Below the pieces are notes generated by a model that saw nothing but the letters and a program-made list of their open reading frames with translations, was not told where the DNA came from and did no database searches. DNA of 10,908 bases. Origin: Methanosarcina sp. (GTDB lineage: Archaea; Halobacteriota; Methanosarcinia; Methanosarcinales; Methanosarcinaceae). Where the stretch lies: the NCBI GenBank assembly GCA_017883485.1, contig JADGNM010000053.1, positions 1-10,908 on the forward strand. The letters are read 5' to 3'. A program made the translations under genes and the position numbers. The first letter of the stretch is position 1. Each line of letters opens with the position of its first letter. Below are positions 5,948 to 10,908 of the stretch, one piece after another.

Positions 5948-7248
5948 TTAAGCGCCTCCCTCACTATTTTTTCAGCCAACTCAAAAAGCTCATCGACATT
6001 TTCCCGAGCTTCAGCCGTGATTCTAACCTTTGCCTCCGTGCCCGAGGGGCGGACAAGCACCCAGCCGTTCTCCATTTCCACACGGATGCCGTCGATATCG
6101 AGGACTTCCCCTAGCGGCTCAAGCTTCGCTTTTACTTTTTTCATTAGCTCTGCCTTTTTCTCGTTTGCGCAGGGCAGAGTCCCTCTTTTTGTGGCATAAC
6201 AGGGAAGTTCTTTCCTGAGCTCGCTTAATTTTTTCTCACTAACAATGTCTACAAGTCTTGCGGCTGCATAAACTCCATCCGGACAGTAGGAAATCTTCGG
6301 GAAAATCCAGCTTCCTGAAGGCTCGCCTCCGTAGATTGCTCCGCACAGCTTAATGCCTTCCGCAACATAGACATCGCCAACCCTGGTCCTAACGATTTCG
6401 GAACCCTCCAGATAGTCGTCAACCATCATGGAAGTGTCTACAGGCACAACCACAGTTCCCTTGCTGCTTCCGCACTCATAAAGTCCGAAGATTGCAAGTA
6501 GCTCGTCTCCTGATACGAATTTACCTTTCTCATCTACTGCCATCATCCTGTCGGCATCCCCGTCGTGAGCTATTCCCAGATCCGCTCCGAACTCCACGAC
6601 AGCTTTTTTGAGCATAGAAAGATTTTCATCAGTTGGTTCCGGATTTCTCGCAGGGAAGTGGCCGTCAGGCTGAGCGTTAAGGGTTATTACTTCGCAACCC
6701 AGTTCCTGAAGGAGATAAGGACTAATTGTCCCTCCTGCCCCACACCCGCAGTCCAGTACTATTTTCAGACTGGAACCTTTTACGAGTTTTTTGATCTTAT
6801 TTATGTGATCTCGAATGGCATTCCCGTCTTCTTCGAATTTCCCTATAAGGTTCCAGGGAACCCTGGTAAAACTCTCTTCTTCAATAGCTCTTTCGATCTC
6901 ATCCTGCTGTGCGGAATCAAAAGCCATACCATCAGGATTCCAGAGTTTAATTCCTATATATTCGGATGGATTGTGGGAGGCTGTGACCATTACTCCGCAC
7001 TCGTAATTCCTTGCCGCGTATGCAAGGGTTGGGGTAGTAACAAGACCTATTTCTGTAACAGCACAGCCTGATGCGGTCAGTCCTGCAATCAGGGCATGCT
7101 CGATCATGGGAGCCGAAACTCTTGGGTCCCTTCCGATAACTGCTGTTTTTTTCCGGCTTCCCAGTACGAGCCCGACCTTAAGTGCAAGTTCGGGCGTTAT
7201 TTCTTTGTTTGCTATTCCTCTTATTCCTGAAGATCCGAAGAGTTTCAT
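5944..7248 (-). CDS. glmM: Phosphoglucosamine mutase
   Basis: Alpha-D-phosphohexomutase that interconverts glucosamine-6-P and glucosamine-1-P, the second step of the pathway, in the cytoplasm. It has 434 residues in four domains, as usual for the family. The N-terminus has [10 protein letters not shown]. The phosphoserine loop is TASHNP with the catalytic S91. The metal loop is DGDADR (229-234). The sugar-binding loop is GGEPSGSW (307-314), and the phosphate-binding loop is RPSGTE (400-405). The archaeal GEPSG form of the sugar loop suggests that related substrates (phosphomannose or phosphoglucose) cannot be fully excluded, but the position between glmS and glmU makes glucosamine the likely substrate. 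AGGTG lies 9-14 bases before the ATG at 7248. Its stop codon TGA overlaps the glmU1 ATG as ATGA. Confidence 0.95.
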   Translation of the reverse strand: MKLFGSSGIRGIANKEITPELALKVGLVLGSRKKTAVIGRDPRVSAPMIEHALIAGLTASGCAVTEIGLVTTPTLAYAARNYECGVMVTASHNPSEYIGIKLWNPDGMAFDSAQQDEIERAIEEESFTRVPWNLIGKFEEDGNAIRDHINKIKKLVKGSSLKIVLDCGCGAGGTISPYLLQELGCEVITLNAQPDGHFPARNPEPTDENLSMLKKAVVEFGADLGIAHDGDADRMMAVDEKGKFVSGDELLAIFGLYECGSSKGTVVVPVDTSMMVDDYLEGSEIVRTRVGDVYVAEGIKLCGAIYGGEPSGSWIFPKISYCPDGVYAAARLVDIVSEKKLSELRKELPCYATKRGTLPCANEKKAELMKKVKAKLEPLGEVLDIDGIRVEMENGWVLVRPSGTEAKVRITAEARENVDELFELAEKIVREALK

Positions 7249-7323
7249 CTATCCCACACCTGAGTTTCCTTTAATTTCTGGAATTTTCGCTATTTATCAA
7301 TCCGAAGTTCTCAACTTTTTTAG
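7249..7323 (-). promoter_or_regulatory. glmS-glmM spacer with TATA-like element and glmM ribosome binding site
   Basis: The spacer is longer than the other gaps in the operon. On the minus strand it contains AAGTT-GAG-AACTT (7317-7305), a 5-bp hairpin preceded, not followed, by a run of A, so it is not a terminator for glmS. It also holds GATAAATAG about 45 bases before the glmM ATG, which could act as an internal promoter, and AGGTG as the ribosome binding site. Confidence 0.35.
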
Positions 7324-9177
7324 TTATTCTACCGTAACACTTTTTGCAAGGTTGCGAGGTTTGTCAATAGAGCAGCCCCTGGCAAGGGCGGTATAGTAAG
7401 CAAGCAGCTGGAGGACTACAACACTAAGCATAGGGTACAGCAGTTCATCACTCCGGGGAACTGTGAGAACTATATCCGCATACTTACCGATTTCCATGTC
7501 GGTATTATCGGCAATCGCTATGACGGTCGCATCTCTTGCTTTTACCTCTTTTATATTACTCAACACTTTGTCGTAAGTCTGTCCTCTTGTTGCAATTGTG
7601 ACTACAGGAGTTCCTTTTTCAAGCAGGGCTATTGGCCCGTGCTTAAGCTCTCCAGCGGCAAAGCCTTCTGCATGCAAATATGAAATTTCTTTTAGTTTGA
7701 GAGCCCCTTCAAGGGCAATCGGATAGTTCAGATGCCTGCCGAGGAAGAAGTAACTTCTTGCATTTGCAAAGTTCTCTGCGCACTCTTTTATTGCTTCCTT
7801 CTGGTTTAGAATCTGCTGAATCTGGCCCGGCACCTTCCGGATTGCTGTAATGAATCTTTTAACGTAATCAGGGCTTAGCTTACCTCTTGCAAGGGCAAAT
7901 TTTACGGCAAGCAAATAAAGAAGAGTGATCTGGGTACTGAAGGTTTTAGTAGCCGCAACCCCTATCTCCGGCCCTGCCTTGGTATAAAGTACATTTGTAG
8001 CTTCTCTTGTAATGGTGCTTCCTACAACGTTTGTGATTGCAAGAGTAGGACAGTTGTATGACATGATCTCCCTGACGGCTGCAAGGGTATCTGCTGTTTC
8101 TCCTGACTGGGTGATTGCAATAGCCATGGTTCCGTCATTCATGACCGGGTTTCTGTATCTGTATTCCGAGCAGATGTCTATATCACAGTGAATTCCTGCT
8201 AACTGCTCAAAAAGGTATTTTCCCAGCAGCCCTGCGTGCCAGGAGGTTCCACAGGCCAGGATCTGAATTCTTGAAAGCTTCCTTATCTCATCATCGCTCA
8301 TATTAAGCTCTGTGAGAGATATCGTTCCTTCAAGCTCCGAGACCTTGCCTGCAAGTGTATTGTGAATTGCACTCACCTGCTCATGGATCTCTTTAAGCAT
8401 GAAGTGTTCGTAACCGGCTTTCTCGGCAGCTTCAAAGTCCCATTCTATTTTCTCTATCTTCTTTTCGCGGACTTTTCCATCTCTGTCAAAGATCTCTACA
8501 TTGGTAGGAGTCATAACTGCAGTTTCAAAATCATTTACGAAAATGACATCCCTTGTATAATTCAAAAAAGCGGTTACATCCGATGCGGCAAAATTCTCCC
8601 CATTGCCAATTCCTATAACAAGTGGACTGTCTTTCTTAGCAAGTACGAGTTTTCCCTGTTCGTCAGCACAGAGAATGGCAAGGGCATAAGAACCTTCAAT
8701 TTCTTTCAGTGCATTCCTGAGTCCTGTAAAGAGATCGCACTTTGCTTCGTTTCCATCGGGTTTCCCGTATATGTGTTTGTGCAGGAGATGTGCGACCACT
8801 TCCGTGTCTGTTTCAGATTTGAATTCATATCCTTCTGCAGTCAGTCTCTCTTTCAATGTCATGTAGTTCTCGATAATTCCATTATGAACAACCGAAATCT
8901 TGCAGGGATTCCCAGAGTTATGCGGATGGGCATTTACCGTGCTTGGTCGTCCGTGGGTTGCCCAGCGGGTATGCCCTATTCCTATATGGCCGTTTATTTC
9001 TTTCGGGACAACGGCTTCAAGGTTTACAATTTTACCTACTGATTTATAAGTATCGATTCCGCTGCCCAGAACCGAAATACCAGCGGAATCATATCCGCGA
9101 TAATCGAGTTTTTTGAGGGATTCAATAATGATAGATTCAGCAGGATTTTCCCCTGCATATCCTACAATTCCACACAT
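7324..9177 (-). CDS. glmS: Glutamine-fructose-6-phosphate aminotransferase (isomerizing)
   Basis: Makes glucosamine-6-phosphate from fructose-6-phosphate and glutamine, the committing step of amino-sugar synthesis. It has 617 residues, full length. The class II glutaminase domain (1-about 240) starts MCGIVGY with nucleophile C2. It has GHTRWATHG (69-77), HNGIIENY with N99 and G100, and D124 (SETDTE). Two SIS domains follow: LACGTSWHAG (308-316 region) with TQSGET, and a second one from about 465. Isomerase residues E497 and H513 (ELKHGP) keep the 16-residue spacing of E. coli E488 and H504, and K612 in the C-terminal KSVTVE tail matches the E. coli tail lysine. The minus-strand AAAGGGGT, ending 6 bases before the ATG at 9177, is the ribosome binding site. 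I saw no glmS ribozyme, which would in any case be unusual here, and the 20-base spacer after glmU2 leaves no room for one. Confidence 0.97.
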   Translation of the reverse strand: MCGIVGYAGENPAESIIIESLKKLDYRGYDSAGISVLGSGIDTYKSVGKIVNLEAVVPKEINGHIGIGHTRWATHGRPSTVNAHPHNSGNPCKISVVHNGIIENYMTLKERLTAEGYEFKSETDTEVVAHLLHKHIYGKPDGNEAKCDLFTGLRNALKEIEGSYALAILCADEQGKLVLAKKDSPLVIGIGNGENFAASDVTAFLNYTRDVIFVNDFETAVMTPTNVEIFDRDGKVREKKIEKIEWDFEAAEKAGYEHFMLKEIHEQVSAIHNTLAGKVSELEGTISLTELNMSDDEIRKLSRIQILACGTSWHAGLLGKYLFEQLAGIHCDIDICSEYRYRNPVMNDGTMAIAITQSGETADTLAAVREIMSYNCPTLAITNVVGSTITREATNVLYTKAGPEIGVAATKTFSTQITLLYLLAVKFALARGKLSPDYVKRFITAIRKVPGQIQQILNQKEAIKECAENFANARSYFFLGRHLNYPIALEGALKLKEISYLHAEGFAAGELKHGPIALLEKGTPVVTIATRGQTYDKVLSNIKEVKARDATVIAIADNTDMEIGKYADIVLTVPRSDELLYPMLSVVVLQLLAYYTALARGCSIDKPRNLAKSVTVE

Positions 9178-9197
9178 TTTTTTACCCCTTTTTGAGA

Positions 9198-10415
9198 TTA
9201 AACAACCACCGAATGACGGGGCAGATCCTTATATAGAGTATTTCCAGATTCCACCTGGCAGTCGACAGCTATTGTTACCCCAGCTTTCACAAGTACACTG
9301 TTTCCGATCCGGTTATCGTCTCCGAATATAGTACCGAGTCTGGGAGCTCGATGAATAATTCCATTCATGATGATCTGCAGACCGTCTTTTTCTTCAACGA
9401 ACAAACCTGAACCAATTGTATTGTTGCTTCCAATTATTGAATGAGAGATCTGCCCATGAGAGTATATCCTGCAGTCGTTCATTATAATACTGTTCTGGAT
9501 TTCGGTAAATGACCTGATCGATACATTATGTCCTATTGTAGTGGAGGGCAGGATAACAACGTTGGGACCTATGTCACAATTATCTCCAATGACTGCGGGA
9601 CCTACGATGTAAGTTCCGGAGCGAATCCTTGTATTTTTCCCTATTGCTACCTTTCCCCTGATTACTGCCCCATCTTCCACTTCTCCTTCAACTTTCATAT
9701 TTTTGGCGGAGTTCAGGACTATAGCGTTTGCTTTTAAGAGATCCCAGGCGTGGATAGCATCCAACCATTTTGATTCTGTCGGGACGGCAGTAACTGTTTT
9801 TCCCTCGTCGATCATAATCTGGAGAGTATCTGTTATTGCGTACTCTCCATTTTCAGATATTGGGGTCTTTTCAATAGTTTCAAAGACCTGTGGGGTGAAA
9901 ATATAAATTCCGGTATTTACAATGCGGCTTATATCGCCAGGCCTTTTTTCCAGAATCTTTGTAACTTTTTTCTTTTCTTTCAACACCACTCCATAACCTG
10001 CGGTATTTTCCATTCTGACTGTAAGAAGACTCGCATCCCCCTCATAATTATTAAGAAGATCAGCTATGGTTTTCGGCTCCACCAGATTATCCCCATTCAG
10101 AACGAGAAACTCTGAATCCTCAGGACTGATTAATTTCTTAGCCTGCTCGATTGCATGTGCAGTGCCAAGCTGAGCCTTCTGCTCTATATATTTTATTTCT
10201 ACTCCAAAGTTCGGCCCATCCTGGAAATAATCCATTATTCGTTCTTTTTCATATCCGACAACCAGTATAATTTCGGTTATTCCATTTTTTTCAAGCGAAC
10301 CTATAACATGCTCCAGAATGGGCCTGTTGGCAATAGGAAGCATTACTTTTGAACGCGTAAGAGTTAGAGGCCTGCAACGAAGCCCTTCTCCTGCTGCAAG
10401 GATTATAGCTTTCAT
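9198..10415 (-). CDS. GlmU-like sugar-1-phosphate nucleotidylyltransferase with diverged beta-helix (copy 2)
   Basis: Paralogue of the last gene of the operon, placed first in it. From the ATG at 10415 it has 405 residues (an in-frame TTG at 10427 is less likely). The nucleotidyltransferase domain is intact: AAGEGLRCRPLT (7-18), K23, GTAHAI (84-89), LNGD with D109, EKR (156-158), NTG (167-169) and WLDAIHAW with D219. It should therefore form an NDP-sugar from a sugar-1-phosphate. The C-terminal left-handed beta-helix (about 245-405) keeps hexapeptide repeats. By eye alignment to copy 1, however, the acetyltransferase positions H314, Y317, N337, K343 and K346 become S319, Q322, E342 and non-lysine residues. 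Glucose-1-P or N-acetylglucosamine-1-P are plausible substrates; the sugar is not readable from sequence. The TATA box just upstream implies leaderless translation. Confidence 0.9.
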   Translation of the reverse strand: MKAIILAAGEGLRCRPLTLTRSKVMLPIANRPILEHVIGSLEKNGITEIILVVGYEKERIMDYFQDGPNFGVEIKYIEQKAQLGTAHAIEQAKKLISPEDSEFLVLNGDNLVEPKTIADLLNNYEGDASLLTVRMENTAGYGVVLKEKKKVTKILEKRPGDISRIVNTGIYIFTPQVFETIEKTPISENGEYAITDTLQIMIDEGKTVTAVPTESKWLDAIHAWDLLKANAIVLNSAKNMKVEGEVEDGAVIRGKVAIGKNTRIRSGTYIVGPAVIGDNCDIGPNVVILPSTTIGHNVSIRSFTEIQNSIIMNDCRIYSHGQISHSIIGSNNTIGSGLFVEEKDGLQIIMNGIIHRAPRLGTIFGDDNRIGNSVLVKAGVTIAVDCQVESGNTLYKDLPRHSVVV

Positions 10416-10436
10416 AAAATTAAACAACCTTTGTTA

Positions 10437-10447
10437 GAATATATACA
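10437..10447 (-). promoter_or_regulatory. TATA box of the glm operon
   Basis: On the minus strand TGTATATATTC is centred about 27 bases from the glmU2 ATG at 10415, so transcription should begin at or within a few bases of that ATG. This fits a leaderless message and the lack of a well-placed Shine-Dalgarno. Confidence 0.6.
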
Positions 10448-10474
10448 TTACCTTTGGAAGTCTCAACAGATTAA

Positions 10475-10487
10475 ATTTACTGTAAAT
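10475..10487. promoter_or_regulatory. Dyad ATTTAC-T-GTAAAT upstream of the operon promoter
   Basis: Perfect 6-bp inverted repeat around a single T, about 28 bases upstream of the operon TATA box. The position would suit an activator or other regulator site. In AT-rich DNA such a dyad could also occur by chance. Confidence 0.3.
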
Positions 10488-10683
10488 ATATGTAGAATGT
10501 TATGTCTTTTAGGGACAGCTAATAATAAAAAGTTATCCTTTTAGAATACAAGGGACAAATTTATCTATTGAAGAAAATATATCTTCAGATCGAAAAATTA
10601 GATAGGAAATCAGTAATTCTTTCAAAATGTACTTTTTTCATTAAGCATAATAATCAGGAAGATAAAATATGTTAAAAATAACC

Positions 10684-10697
10684 AAAAATTATATATA
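10684..10697. promoter_or_regulatory. Second TATA-like element
   Basis: AAAATTATATATA is a strong TATA-like sequence. Read on the plus strand, it follows a purine-rich AACCAAAAA, as a BRE might, and would start RNA near 10720 running out of the window. Read on the minus strand, it could give a longer leader of about 250 bases to the glm operon. Direction cannot be decided from sequence. Confidence 0.35.
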
Positions 10698-10908
10698 CCC
10701 TTTATTCTACAACCGGAAGCCTGTGAATGTAAGTCAAAGTCTCCGAATCGCGGTAACATCCTCATAATTTGTCGCAAGTGGATTTTCCATTAAAAGTCCG
10801 CTGCCTTTATTGGTCGTCAAGTGTTATGTGATTGGTGTTTTGAACCACCTGAATGTCAGTAGTTCTTTTAAAGTCCATTTTGACTGACTGATTCCTGCTT
10901 CCCTTGCA

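Larger units (their letters stand above)
4754..10415 (-). other. UDP-GlcNAc biosynthesis operon (glmU2-glmS-glmM-glmU1)
   Basis: Four same-strand genes are spaced as expected for an operon: 20 bases between glmU2 and glmS, 72-75 bases between glmS and glmM, and a 4-base ATGA overlap between glmM and glmU1. Together they cover every step from fructose-6-phosphate to UDP-N-acetylglucosamine. The promoter at 10437-10447 is the only strong one at the 5' end. A TATA-like GATAAATAG in the glmS-glmM gap may add internal initiation. Confidence 0.85.
10428..10908. other. Region upstream of the glm operon, no convincing gene
   Basis: About 480 AT-rich bases. They contain the glm operon promoter (10437-10447), the dyad ATTTAC-T-GTAAAT (10475-10487), the dyad TGAAGA-N7-TCTTCA (10569-10587) and a second TATA-like element at 10684-10697. 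The last 180 bases are less AT-rich and hold only short open frames on both strands, which may be the edge or remnant of something beyond the window. Confidence 0.55.

Noticed and set aside
8362..9042. 226-codon plus-strand open frame opposite glmS
   Set aside because: Lies entirely antisense to a highly conserved gene and its Cys/Phe-rich translation has no domain. It is a shadow of glmS.
10669..10767. 32-codon plus-strand frame with AGGA upstream
   Set aside because: It spans the TATA-like element at 10684-10697 and the peptide shows no recognisable feature; too little support for a gene.

Overview
The window looks like archaeal chromosome, most likely a methanogen of the Methanosarcina type. 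That is an inference from several things: TATA-box promoters, some of which give leaderless or nearly leaderless starts; GGAGG/AGGTG-type ribosome binding sites; AT-rich intergenic DNA; and archaeal-type GlmU-like enzymes fused to a left-handed beta-helix. No rRNA, tRNA, CRISPR array or intact mobile element is visible.

Left part (1-3200). A GC-rich nested hairpin followed by a T8 run sits at 37-100. Next is a 560-base gene-poor stretch with one strong TATA box and several inverted repeats. The plus-strand RNase Z gene rnz (664-1581) follows. Convergent to it on the minus strand are a small conserved-looking hypothetical gene (1653-1913) and a single-domain classical AAA ATPase (2082-3200).

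Middle part (3201-4705). A 650-base divergent intergenic region contains two short motifs (TTAAG-N3-CTTAAG and TTGTACAAATTT). They appear near both ends in mirror-image order. A small Lys-rich protein gene (3852-4049) with a hairpin/T-tract terminator follows, then a gene for a secreted or membrane-anchored protein with a signal peptide (4196-4705).

Right part (4754-10415). A four-gene minus-strand operon, transcribed in the order glmU2-like, glmS, glmM, glmU1-like, encodes the whole route from fructose-6-phosphate to UDP-GlcNAc. GlmS makes glucosamine-6-P, GlmM isomerises it to glucosamine-1-P, and the bifunctional GlmU1 acetylates this and transfers UMP. glmU1 overlaps glmM by ATGA and has a strong Shine-Dalgarno; glmS lies 20 bases after glmU2. 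GlmU2 is a paralogue of GlmU1 with an intact nucleotidyltransferase domain. Its acetyltransferase active-site positions, as aligned by eye, are all substituted, so it is probably specialised for another sugar-1-phosphate or is nucleotidyltransferase-only. UDP-GlcNAc in such archaea feeds protein glycosylation, surface polysaccharide and glycolipid synthesis. The last 480 bases hold the operon promoter, a small dyad and a second TATA element, with no convincing gene.

No wholly new multi-gene system is visible. The most interesting points are the diverged GlmU pair, the mirrored motifs in the 3.2-3.85 kb region, and the possible orphan transcript at 140-560.
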